From JACRCG01 sp964524835 (lineage in GTDB: Bacteria; Desulfobacterota; Desulfuromonadia; Geobacterales; Pseudopelobacteraceae): 64,000 bases of DNA. Shown here piece after piece: positions 17,119 to 25,023 of the stretch. The DNA lies in the NCBI GenBank assembly GCA_964524835.1, contig CAZGEG010000002.1:175240-239239 (forward strand), given 5' to 3'. The notes beneath the pieces are model-generated. The model saw nothing but the letters and a program-made list of their open reading frames with translations, searched no databases and had not been told where the DNA came from. The translations under genes were made by a program, and so were the position numbers. Each line of letters starts with the position of its first letter. The first letter of the stretch is position 1.

Positions 17119-17852
17119 TGAAAGATCAGGTCGCTCTGGTAACCGGTGCTTCGCGTGGTATCGGGCAGGCCATTTCCCTGAAGCTTGCCGCCGAAGGGAT
17201 TTATGTTGTCGCAACGGCAACTTCAGAATCCGGCGCAGAGGCTACGGTTGCAGCCATCATCGAAGCCGGGGGCGCCGGTCAGGCGGTAAAGCTCGATGTG
17301 ACAAACTCCTCCGACGTTGAGGCTCTTTTCAAGAAAATTGTTTCTGAGCGTGGGCGACTTGATATCCTGGTGAACAATGCCGGCATAACAAAAGACGGTC
17401 TCATGATGCGTATGAAGGATAGCGACTGGGATTCTGTTCTAGATACAAACCTTAAAGGCTCGTTCTACTGTCTGCGTGAAGCATCCAAAATTATGACCAA
17501 GGCCCGTTACGGTCGCGTGGTCAATATCAGTTCTGTTGTCGGAGAAATGGGCAATCCAGGCCAGGTAAACTACTGTGCCAGTAAGGCGGGGCTGTTCGGT
17601 TTGACAAAATCGGCGGCACGTGAGCTGGCGAAGCGCAATATTACGGTTAATGCCGTGGCGCCCGGTTTTATTGAAACCGATATGACCGCGGTGCTTCCTG
17701 AAAAAGGACGTGAAGCGCTCCTGCAGAATATTCCGATGGAACGGCTCGGCTCGGTCGACGATGTTGCGCATGCCGTCCGGTTTCTGGTCTCTCCCCAGGC
17801 GGGCTATATTACCGGCCAGGTGCTGTCGGTAAATGGCGGAATGTACATGTAG
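17118..17852 (+). CDS. fabG: 3-oxoacyl-ACP reductase
   Basis: 244 residues, a short-chain dehydrogenase. It reduces 3-oxoacyl-ACP with NADPH. Visible parts are the cofactor loop TGASRGIGQAI, NNAGITKDGLMMRM, the catalytic Ser in NISSVVGEMGNPGQ, and the YCASKAG Tyr-Lys pair. The ending ITGQVLSVNGGMYM is typical. The ATG overlaps the fabD stop by one base. Confidence 0.96.
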   Translation: MKDQVALVTGASRGIGQAISLKLAAEGIYVVATATSESGAEATVAAIIEAGGAGQAVKLDVTNSSDVEALFKKIVSERGRLDILVNNAGITKDGLMMRMKDSDWDSVLDTNLKGSFYCLREASKIMTKARYGRVVNISSVVGEMGNPGQVNYCASKAGLFGLTKSAARELAKRNITVNAVAPGFIETDMTAVLPEKGREALLQNIPMERLGSVDDVAHAVRFLVSPQAGYITGQVLSVNGGMYM

Positions 17853-17872
17853 TCTGATTGTTGAAATATCAA

Positions 17873-17901
17873 TTGACATTTAAAGATTTCATGCTTAATT
17901 A
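17873..17901 (+). promoter_or_regulatory. Sigma-70 promoter of acpP
   Basis: TTGACA (17873-17878), 17 bases, TAATTA (17896-17901) in the 106-base gap before acpP. A separate promoter fits the need for much more acyl carrier protein than enzyme. Confidence 0.7.
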
Positions 17902-17958
17902 AGCACACAGCATTACACACGAAACCTGCAAGGGTTTAAAATCACACGGAGGTGAAAG

Positions 17959-18192
17959 ATGTCTGATATTGCAAAGCGGGTAAAAGAAATTGTAGCAGAG
18001 CAGCTTGGGGTCGAAGAAGCCCAGGTTTTAACCGAGTCTTCTTTTATGGATGATCTTGGAGCAGATTCACTTGACACAGTTGAGCTGGTTATGGCTCTTG
18101 AAGAAGAGTTTGATATCGAAATCCCCGATGAAGACGCCGAGAAAATCCAGACGGTGAACGACGCCATCGAATACATCACCGAGCATAGCTGA
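17959..18192 (+). CDS. acpP: Acyl carrier protein
   Basis: 77 residues, acidic, the normal ACP size. The phosphopantetheine-bearing serine lies in DDLGADSLDTVELVMALEEEF. It carries the growing acyl chain between FabH, FabF, FabG and FabD. A GGAGGTG stands before the ATG. A weak terminator follows it. Confidence 0.98.
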   Translation: MSDIAKRVKEIVAEQLGVEEAQVLTESSFMDDLGADSLDTVELVMALEEEFDIEIPDEDAEKIQTVNDAIEYITEHS

Positions 18193-18202
18193 AATCACAC
18201 AT

Positions 18203-18229
18203 AGGGGGGGGCGTAAGCCCCTCTCTTTT
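18203..18229 (+). terminator. Possible terminator/attenuator between acpP and fabF
   Basis: A G-rich arm (18207-18212) pairs with GCCCCT (18217-18222) over a GTAA loop and is followed by CTCTTTT. The stem is short and the T run only four, so read-through into fabF is likely. Confidence 0.5.
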
Positions 18230-18270
18230 AGTTCTGCAACAGAAGTCACTGCCATATGGAGCTACCTATC

Positions 18271-19503
18271 ATGAGAAGAGTTGTGGTTACAGGTGTTGGA
18301 GCTGTTTCTCCACTTGGGTGCGGGAATGCGAAAAACTGGGATGCACTTACGTCAGGTAAATCCGGAATCGGTCTGATCACACGTTTTGACACGACTGATT
18401 TGTCGGTCAGGATTGCCGGAGAAGTTCCTGATTTTAATGCTGAAGAGTTTATTGATAAAAAAGAGATCAAGAAGATGGATCTTTTTATCCAGTACGCTCT
18501 GGCGGCGGCACATTTTGCCATGGAAGATTCCGGGCTGGTGATAAATGATGAAAATGCCGAACGTGTCGGAGTTCTGGTCGGTGCTGGTCTCGGCGGCTTG
18601 CCGACAATCGAAAAATACCACTCTCTCGTGGCTGAGGGTGGTTACAAAAAGATTTCTCCATTTTTTATCCCGATGCTGATCATCAATCTTGCTCCCGGCC
18701 ACATTTCCATCAGGTACGGGGCCAAGGGACCAAATATTTCTTCCGTTTCTGCGTGCGCAACCAGCACCCACTCGATTGGCGATGCGTATCATATCATCAA
18801 ACGGGGAGATGCTGATGCCATGATTGCAGGTGGGACAGAGGCCGTCATCACGCCGCTCGGTATCGGCGGCTTTGCAGCCATGAAGGCGCTTTCCGACCGG
18901 AATGATGATCCTGCATCCGCATCCCGTCCATTTGATAAAAACCGTGACGGCTTTATCATGGGCGAAGGTGCCGGTATTGTTGTGCTCGAGGAGTACGAGT
19001 CCGCCAGGGCACGCGGTGCCAAGATCTATGCCGAGGTCGTCGGGTATGGTCTGACCGGAGACGCATTTCACCTGACCGCGCCGGCACCGGGCGGAGAAGG
19101 CGGAGCGCGAAGCATGAAAATGGCCCTCAAAAATGCCGGGATCTCTCCGGAACAGGTAACCTATATCAATGCGCATGGTACATCTACGCCGATAGGCGAT
19201 CTGTACGAAACCATGGCGATCAAGAGCGTATTCGGTGATCACGCCAAAAAAATGATGGTTTCCTCGACGAAATCCATGACAGGACATCTTCTTGGTGCAG
19301 CGGGCGGAATTGAAGCCGTTTATACTCTCATGGCAATGGATAAGGGGGTTGTCCCTCCCACGATCAACTATACCGACCCGGATCCGGAATGCGATCTTGA
19401 TTATGTCCCCAACACTGCCCGTGAAGCAAAACTTGAATATGCCTTGACCAACAACTTCGGTTTCGGCGGGACTAACGCTACTCTTCTATTCAAGAAGATT
19501 TAG
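18271..19503 (+). CDS. fabF: 3-oxoacyl-ACP synthase II (KAS II)
   Basis: 410 residues. FabF elongates acyl-ACP with malonyl-ACP. The Cys-His-His triad is seen in SVSACATSTHS, NAHGTSTPIGD and STKSMTGHLLGAAGG. An ATG at 18256 would add five residues, but 18271 (MRRVVVTGVGAVSPLG) matches the family and has GGAG nine bases upstream. It closes the fab cluster; rpiB follows by 12 bases. Confidence 0.96.
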   Translation: MRRVVVTGVGAVSPLGCGNAKNWDALTSGKSGIGLITRFDTTDLSVRIAGEVPDFNAEEFIDKKEIKKMDLFIQYALAAAHFAMEDSGLVINDENAERVGVLVGAGLGGLPTIEKYHSLVAEGGYKKISPFFIPMLIINLAPGHISIRYGAKGPNISSVSACATSTHSIGDAYHIIKRGDADAMIAGGTEAVITPLGIGGFAAMKALSDRNDDPASASRPFDKNRDGFIMGEGAGIVVLEEYESARARGAKIYAEVVGYGLTGDAFHLTAPAPGGEGGARSMKMALKNAGISPEQVTYINAHGTSTPIGDLYETMAIKSVFGDHAKKMMVSSTKSMTGHLLGAAGGIEAVYTLMAMDKGVVPPTINYTDPDPECDLDYVPNTAREAKLEYALTNNFGFGGTNATLLFKKI

Positions 19504-19515
19504 GCGGGAAGAGCC

Positions 19516-19959
19516 ATGATTATTATCGGAAGCGACCATGGAGGCCTTGTCCTCAAAACAGCCCTGAACAGTTATCTGAATCGCAGAGGTTTCCAGGTTT
19601 CCGATGCGGGGACTGACAGTGACGCGTCGGTGGATTATCCGGATTTCGGCCAGAAAGTTGCTGAAACCGTTATTTCAGGTGAGGCGGAACTGGGGATTCT
19701 GATCTGCGGAACAGGTATCGGCATGTCAATTGCCGCCAACAAGATTCCCGGGATCAGAGCCGCACTGGTAACCGATGTATTCATGGCACGCATGGCAAAA
19801 GAGCATAATAATGCCAATGTGCTGGTGCTTGGCGGACGGGTTCTCGATGAACAGAAAGCGTGTGATCTTGTCGGCGCCTGGCTAGATGCCACGTTTGAGG
19901 GAGGACGCCATCAGTCGCGTCTGGACAAGATAACGGCGCTTGAAAAGAAATATTCCTAG
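19516..19959 (+). CDS. rpiB: Ribose-5-phosphate isomerase B
   Basis: 147 residues. It interconverts ribose 5-phosphate and ribulose 5-phosphate in the pentose phosphate pathway. IIGSDHGGLVLK at the N-terminus and the catalytic Cys loop ILICGTGIGMSIAANKIPGIRAAL are the family signatures. GGGAAGAG precedes the ATG, 12 bases after fabF, so it probably shares that transcript. Confidence 0.95.
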   Translation: MIIIGSDHGGLVLKTALNSYLNRRGFQVSDAGTDSDASVDYPDFGQKVAETVISGEAELGILICGTGIGMSIAANKIPGIRAALVTDVFMARMAKEHNNANVLVLGGRVLDEQKACDLVGAWLDATFEGGRHQSRLDKITALEKKYS

Positions 19960-19990
19960 CTGAATTTTTGAATTATCATATACAGCACAG

Positions 19991-20021
19991 GCGGGACCTG
20001 CTACGGCATGAGTCCCGTTTG
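19991..20021 (+). terminator. Weak stem-loop after rpiB
   Basis: CGGGAC (19992-19997) pairs with GTCCCG (20012-20017) across a 14-base loop, followed by TTTGTTGTTT. It would end the rpiB transcript or act in the glyA leader; not a strong terminator. Confidence 0.4.
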
Positions 20022-20070
20022 TTGTTTGAATGTACTCATTATATGAAAAGAACTTTTACGAGGAGAACCC

Positions 20071-21318
20071 ATGTCAGTCCTTTCCCAGTTTGATCCCCAG
20101 GTAGCCGAAGCCATTCGCCACGAGACAGAGCGGCAGGAATATAATCTGGAGCTGATCGCATCCGAAAACTTTGTTTCTGAAGCGGTTCTGGAAGCCCAGG
20201 GTTCGATCATGACCAACAAATACGCCGAGGGGTATCCCGGAAAGCGCTATTACGGAGGATGCGAGCACGTTGACGTTGTCGAACAGCTGGCTATTGACCG
20301 AGCAAAGGAGCTCTTTGGCGCCGAACATGCCAATGTCCAGCCGCACTCCGGATCCCAGGCCAACATGGCGGTCTATTTTGCCGCGTGCAAACCGGGAGAC
20401 ACCATTCTCGGCATGAATCTTTCCCACGGCGGGCATCTTACCCATGGCAGCCCGGTCAATTTTTCAGGCCGCTTCTATACGATCGTTCCCTATGGAGTAT
20501 CTCCTGAAACCGAGACAATCGATTATGCCGAGGTCGAGCGCCTGGCAGTGGAGCATAAACCGAAACTGATTGTCGTCGGTGCCAGCGCCTATCCGCGAAC
20601 CCTCGATTTTCCGGCGTTCCGCGCAATAGCCGACAAAGTAGGCGCGAAGGTCATGGTGGATATGGCTCATATTGCCGGTCTGGTTGCCGCCGGTGTTCAC
20701 CCCACACCGGTTCCGTATGCGGAATTTGTCACGACGACTACCCATAAAACGCTCCGCGGCCCCCGCGGCGGCATGATTCTCTGCCGCGAAGAATTTGCCA
20801 AGGCGGTAAATTCACAGATTTTCCCCGGCATTCAGGGTGGGCCGCTCATGCATGTCATCGCCGCCAAGGCGGTGGCGTTTAAAGAGGCGCTGCAGCCGGA
20901 ATTCAAAACTTATCAGCAGCAGATCGTCAATAATGCCAAAGCGCTTTCAGTGGCGCTGATGAAACGCGGCTTCAAGCTGACCAGCGGCGGTACCGATAAC
21001 CACCTCATGCTGCTTAACTTCTCCGGTACGGAGATAACCGGCAAAGCAGCGGAAGAGGCTTTGGACAAGGCCGGCATAACGGTCAACAAAAACACCGTGC
21101 CGTTCGAAACCCGCTCGCCGTTTGTGACGTCCGGCATCCGGATCGGAACACCCGCCTGTACGTCCCATGGTCTGAAAGAGGCTGATATGGAGCAGGTTGC
21201 CGGCTATGTCGCCGATGCGGTGGCACATATCGGCGATGACCGGAAACTGGCGGAGATCAAGGCCCAGGTAAACAGCATGATGAAAAAGTTCCCACTTTAC
21301 GCTGACAGGCTTGCCTAA
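20071..21318 (+). CDS. glyA: Serine hydroxymethyltransferase
   Basis: 415 residues. GlyA is a PLP enzyme converting serine and tetrahydrofolate to glycine and methylene-tetrahydrofolate. LELIASENFVSEAVLEAQGS, the YYGGCEHVD segment and the PLP lysine in TTTTHKTLRGPRGG identify it. GAGGAG precedes the ATG. In many bacteria nrdR follows rpiB-glyA; here bioA does instead, behind a strong terminator. Confidence 0.97.
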   Translation: MSVLSQFDPQVAEAIRHETERQEYNLELIASENFVSEAVLEAQGSIMTNKYAEGYPGKRYYGGCEHVDVVEQLAIDRAKELFGAEHANVQPHSGSQANMAVYFAACKPGDTILGMNLSHGGHLTHGSPVNFSGRFYTIVPYGVSPETETIDYAEVERLAVEHKPKLIVVGASAYPRTLDFPAFRAIADKVGAKVMVDMAHIAGLVAAGVHPTPVPYAEFVTTTTHKTLRGPRGGMILCREEFAKAVNSQIFPGIQGGPLMHVIAAKAVAFKEALQPEFKTYQQQIVNNAKALSVALMKRGFKLTSGGTDNHLMLLNFSGTEITGKAAEEALDKAGITVNKNTVPFETRSPFVTSGIRIGTPACTSHGLKEADMEQVAGYVADAVAHIGDDRKLAEIKAQVNSMMKKFPLYADRLA

Positions 21319-21342
21319 ATTCAAAATATCAAGTAGTTATGA

Positions 21343-21376
21343 GACCCTCTGGAAATAATCCGGAGGGTCTTTTTTA
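21343..21376 (+). terminator. Rho-independent terminator after glyA
   Basis: GACCCTCTGG (21343-21352) pairs with CCGGAGGGTC (21360-21369) around a 7-base loop and is followed by six T. Confidence 0.92.
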
Positions 21377-21410
21377 TAATGGATGCTATCTTTAGCGGAG
21401 GATGCAGCGT

Positions 21411-22775
21411 ATGCCAGGAACCGGATCCATAACGACCGAACAATTGCGCCTGTGGGACAAACGCCACGTCTGGCACCCGTTTACCCAGATGCAGGAGTGG
21501 GAACGTGATGAACAGATAATTATCGCGCGGGGGGAGGGGTGCTGGCTGATCGACACGGACGGCAATCGTTACCTGGATGGTGTGGCCTCCATGTGGACGA
21601 ACGTTCATGGACACTGCCGCCGGGAATTGAATGATGCCCTGAAAGAGCAGGTAGACCGCCTTGAACATTCCACGCTCCTGGGACTGGGCAGTGAACAGAG
21701 TATCATTCTGGCAGCCCGACTGGCCGAAATCACTCCCCATGGGCTGGACCGGTTTTTCTATTCGGATAACGGTTCTACCGCCATGGAAGTTGCAGTCAAA
21801 ATGGCCTATCAATACCAGGTGCACTCGGGACATCCGGAGCGGAGCCGCTTCATAACCTTCAGGAACGCCTATCACGGCGATACACTCGGTGCGGTGAGTG
21901 TCGGGGGAATCGGCATTTACCACACGACCTTCAAACCGCTCATGTTCGAGACACTCCAGGCTCCGGCTCCCTACTGCTACCGTTGTGAGCTCGGCTGCAG
22001 CAGAACATCCTGCAGTATGGAATGCGTTGACGCATTAGAGGAGTTGATGAAGGGGAACGCCGGCCTGGTCGCCGGACTTGTGATTGAGCCTCTGGTTCAG
22101 GGTGCCGGGGGAATGATCGTACAGCCGACAGGTTTTTTGAAGCGGGTTCGGGAGCTGTGCGACCGTTATGGCATTCTGATGATCGCCGATGAAGTGGCCA
22201 CCGGTTTTGGCAGGACCGGGGAAATGTTCGCCTGCCAGCATGAGGGGGTGGTCCCGGACATCATGGCGATTTCCAAGGGAATAGCCGCAGGGTATCTTCC
22301 TCTGGCGGCCACGGTGACTGGCGATAAGGTTTATTCGGCCTTTTTAGGTTCTTATGCGGAGCTGAAAACATTCTTTCATGGCCATACGTTTACCGGGAAC
22401 CCGTTGGCATGTGCCGTTGCCCTGAAAAGCCTGCAGCTTTTCCGACAGGACAATCTGCTGGCGGAGCTGCAGCCGAAAATAGCCCGGCTGAATAAGGGAC
22501 TAGCCGAATTCACCATATTACCACATGTTGGCGATGTGCGGCAGTGCGGACTTGCTGCCGGGGTTGAACTAGTTGAAAACAGTGAAACCGGTACACCGTA
22601 CCCGTGGGAGGAGAGGGTCGGGATCAGGGTGTGCCTTGAAGCGCGCAAGCGGGGGGTCTTCTCCCGCCCGCTGGGAAACACCATCGTCATATTCCCGCCG
22701 CTGGTTATTTCAGAGGGCGAACTGGAACTGCTTCTGGATGTACTGAAGGAATCAATACGGGTTGTTACCGAATGA
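21411..22775 (+). CDS. bioA: Adenosylmethionine-8-amino-7-oxononanoate aminotransferase
   Basis: 454 residues. BioA makes 7,8-diaminopelargonate, the substrate of BioD, using SAM as amino donor. VWHPFTQM near the start is a BioA mark, and the class III aminotransferase core has DEVATGFGRTGEMFAC with the PLP lysine in ISKGIAAGYLPLAA. An ATG at 21402 touches the GGAGG, so ATG 21411, nine bases after it, is chosen. Alone between a terminator and a repeat element. Confidence 0.95.
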   Translation: MPGTGSITTEQLRLWDKRHVWHPFTQMQEWERDEQIIIARGEGCWLIDTDGNRYLDGVASMWTNVHGHCRRELNDALKEQVDRLEHSTLLGLGSEQSIILAARLAEITPHGLDRFFYSDNGSTAMEVAVKMAYQYQVHSGHPERSRFITFRNAYHGDTLGAVSVGGIGIYHTTFKPLMFETLQAPAPYCYRCELGCSRTSCSMECVDALEELMKGNAGLVAGLVIEPLVQGAGGMIVQPTGFLKRVRELCDRYGILMIADEVATGFGRTGEMFACQHEGVVPDIMAISKGIAAGYLPLAATVTGDKVYSAFLGSYAELKTFFHGHTFTGNPLACAVALKSLQLFRQDNLLAELQPKIARLNKGLAEFTILPHVGDVRQCGLAAGVELVENSETGTPYPWEERVGIRVCLEARKRGVFSRPLGNTIVIFPPLVISEGELELLLDVLKESIRVVTE

Positions 22776-22784
22776 CCGCCGTTT

Positions 22785-22860
22785 TAGTAAGTTAGAAGTT
22801 GTTTTCTGCATATTTCTTGCAAAAAATAACTTCGTTAACGCACTTATCCTGTTTTCAGGG
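22785..22860 (+). repeat. Dispersed two-hairpin element, copy 2
   Basis: TAAGTTAGAAG, hairpin TTTTCTGCA/TGCAAAAAA (one mismatch), the conserved linker TTCGTTAACGCACTTAT, then a perfect small hairpin CCTG-TTTT-CAGG. It lies in the 97-base gap between bioA and the sigma-54 regulator, pointing toward the regulator. Confidence 0.75.
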
Positions 22861-22872
22861 CGAGGCCCCCTC

Positions 22873-24246
22873 ATGGACGATGCAATAAAAATCCTGGTGA
22901 TTGATGATGATGACTCCGGCCGCCACGCCCTGACGATGCTGTTGCGTTCGGCAGGGTATGAAGTCACGTCGGCTGCAACCGGGATGAGCGCGCTGGAGCT
23001 GATCGATCGTGAGCAGTATCAGGTCATAGTTTCCGACCTGTTTCTCCCAGATAAAAGCGGCCTCGATATCCTGCAGAATGTTCACAAGATATCCCCCGCT
23101 ACCGAGGTCATCGTCGTGACCGGTCATGCGTCGGCCCAGACCGCCGTCCGTGCCATGAAAGAGGGGGCTTTTGACTATATTACCAAGCCGATTGATTTCG
23201 ATGAGCTGAAAATTGTTGTTGCCAAGGCTCTGGAAAAACAAAAGCTGCTGTCAGAGAACATGTATCTTCGCAGGCAGCTCCAGGGACGCTTTGAATTCAA
23301 TAATATCATCGGTTCCTCTCCGGCAATGAACCTCGTGTTCGAGCGCATGAGCCGCATCGTTAAGAGTGATTCTTCGGTCCTTATCACCGGCGAATCGGGA
23401 ACCGGCAAAGAACTTGTCGCCCGGGCTCTGCATTATAACGGTACCCGCAGGGACCGCCCCTTTATTGCGGTAAACTGCAGCGCTATTCCCGAGGCGTTAT
23501 TGGAAAGCGAGCTTTTCGGCCACGTCCGGGGGGCATTTACCGGTGCTATCAAGGATAAACCGGGGAAATTCGAGGCGGCGAATCACGGCACGATTTTTCT
23601 TGATGAGATAGGAACGCTGCCATTCCACCTGCAGGTGAAGCTGTTACGGGTGTTGCAGGAACATGAAGTGGAGAGGGTCGGTTCCAACAAGACGGTAAAA
23701 CTTCATGTCAGGGTGATTTCTGCGACCAACTCGGATCTTGAGGATATGGTGAAGCGGGGCGAATTCCGGGAAGACCTGTATTACCGTCTGAATGTCATCC
23801 CGCTTCATCTCCCTCCCCTGCGTGAGCGGCAGCAGGACATCATTTACCTTACTGCGTTCTTTCTGGAGAAACAGTGCCGGCTCATGGGACGAGCGACGTG
23901 CAGTATCAGCAAGCAGGCGCTTGAGGCGCTGGAACAGTACTCCTGGCCCGGCAATGTGCGTGAACTGGAAAATCTGATTGAGAGGATGATCGTGCTGACA
24001 GACGCTAGCATTATTACATTAGAAGATGTCCCAGCCAAAATAGTTGACGAAAGAGGTGCCTTAGAAGCGCTTACAGTTACCATGCCGAGCCAGGGTGTGG
24101 ATCTGGTTGCAACGGTCTCCCGGATTGAACAATCTCTGATTATTCAGGCACTGGAATCAGCAGGCGGAGTCAAAGCGAAAGCCGCAGAACTTTTGGGTAT
24201 AAACCGGACCACGCTGGTTGAAAAAATAAAAAGGCTGAAGATGTAG
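22873..24246 (+). CDS. Sigma-54 dependent response regulator, NtrC family
   Basis: 457 residues with the complete three-part layout. A receiver domain (1-120) has the acidic pocket in VIDDDDSG and the phosphorylated Asp in VSDLFLPDKSG. The AAA+ domain (about 140-375) has Walker A GESGTGKE, the sigma-54 contact loop GAFTGA, and Walker B GTIFLDEIG. A Fis-type helix-turn-helix ends the protein (AAELLGINRTTLVEKIKRL). It activates sigma-54 promoters when phosphorylated. No kinase gene is adjacent, so it is an orphan here. The frame extends upstream through the repeat element, but ATG 22873 begins the receiver domain. Confidence 0.95.
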   Translation: MDDAIKILVIDDDDSGRHALTMLLRSAGYEVTSAATGMSALELIDREQYQVIVSDLFLPDKSGLDILQNVHKISPATEVIVVTGHASAQTAVRAMKEGAFDYITKPIDFDELKIVVAKALEKQKLLSENMYLRRQLQGRFEFNNIIGSSPAMNLVFERMSRIVKSDSSVLITGESGTGKELVARALHYNGTRRDRPFIAVNCSAIPEALLESELFGHVRGAFTGAIKDKPGKFEAANHGTIFLDEIGTLPFHLQVKLLRVLQEHEVERVGSNKTVKLHVRVISATNSDLEDMVKRGEFREDLYYRLNVIPLHLPPLRERQQDIIYLTAFFLEKQCRLMGRATCSISKQALEALEQYSWPGNVRELENLIERMIVLTDASIITLEDVPAKIVDERGALEALTVTMPSQGVDLVATVSRIEQSLIIQALESAGGVKAKAAELLGINRTTLVEKIKRLKM

Positions 24247-24303
24247 TTATGAAATAATCCGGCCGCTATGCGCGGAAGATTCTCGACTGCTATGGAGGTT
24301 ACG

Positions 24304-24756
24304 ATGGATCCGGAAACGGGCGCTATTGCCCAAAAGGAATTCGATCGGGCGCAACAGGAACTTGACCGGAATAATGTCCTGGCTGCTCTTGCCTGCCTGG
24401 AACGGGCGCTCGGCATCTGGGACGATCCGCTCTGGCATTCCCGTCTTGCATTCTGCATCGCTAAGCAGCGCGGCCATGTCACCCGGGCATTCGAACTCTG
24501 CCGCTCAGCGATTGAGCACGACCCGGGCAACCCTATCCACTACCTTTACCTCGGAAAAGTCCATCTTGTCGCAGGGAATACCCTTGAAGCCCTTCAAGCT
24601 TTCAGGCAGGGGATGATACTTGGGGGCAATCCGGAGCTCGAGAGGATGCTTGAAGCCATCGGGACCAGAAAACCTCCGGTCATTTCTTTTCTTTCACGCG
24701 ACAACCTGCTGAACAAATTTCTGGGAATTTTCCTTGGCCGATTAGGATTGAGATAG
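24304..24756 (+). CDS. Small TPR protein
   Basis: 150 residues, helical, soluble. Three TPR-like helix pairs span about 10-120 (AQQELDRNNVLAALACLERAL; RAFELCRSAIEHDPGNPIHYLYLGKVHLVAGNTLEALQAFRQG). The C-terminal 30 residues are basic and hydrophobic (FLSRDNLLNKFLGIFLGRLGLR), perhaps an amphipathic helix. ATG 24304 has GGAGG five bases away; two upstream in-frame ATGs lack it. 57 bases after the sigma-54 regulator, so possibly co-transcribed. Confidence 0.75.
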   Translation: MDPETGAIAQKEFDRAQQELDRNNVLAALACLERALGIWDDPLWHSRLAFCIAKQRGHVTRAFELCRSAIEHDPGNPIHYLYLGKVHLVAGNTLEALQAFRQGMILGGNPELERMLEAIGTRKPPVISFLSRDNLLNKFLGIFLGRLGLR

Positions 24757-24825
24757 GACTCGGCAACCGATGTAGAGCGACTTTGCTCGCCAAGGCCTGC
24801 AGCCGACAGCTGCTGCAGGAAACAA

Positions 24826-24855
24826 AAAAAGGTGCCCTTGGGGGGCACCTTTTTA
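24826..24855. terminator. Bidirectional Rho-independent terminator
   Basis: AAAAAGGTGCCC (24826-24837) pairs with GGGCACCTTTTT (24843-24854). It has A runs on the left and T runs on the right, so it can end both the plus-strand TPR transcript and the minus-strand tRNA. Confidence 0.88.
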
Positions 24856-24860
24856 CGTAA

Positions 24861-24937
24861 TGGCGGGGTTGACGGGGCTCGAACCCGCGACTTCCAGCGT
24901 GACAGGCTGGCACTCTAACCAACTGAGCTACAACCCC
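24861..24937 (-). tRNA. tRNA-Asp (GTC)
   Basis: Read on the minus strand this is a full 77-base cloverleaf with encoded CCA: acceptor GGGGTTG/CAACCCC, D arm AGCTCAGTTGGTTAGAGT, anticodon loop CTGTCAC (anticodon GTC), and TPsiC arm GCGGGTTCGAGCCCCGT. The anticodon stem AGCCTGTCACGCT is typical of bacterial tRNA-Asp. Confidence 0.96.
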
Positions 24938-25023
24938 GTAGTGAGTAGTCAGATTAACTTGGCATTTATGTCACGGAATAGAGCTGTTTGTCAAGCAGCT
25001 TGACGTCCCATTGTGAAAAAACA

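Noticed and set aside
18352..19287. 311-codon minus-strand frame opposite fabF
   Set aside because: fabF is complete with its catalytic triad on the plus strand; the opposite frame shows no domain and no ribosome site.
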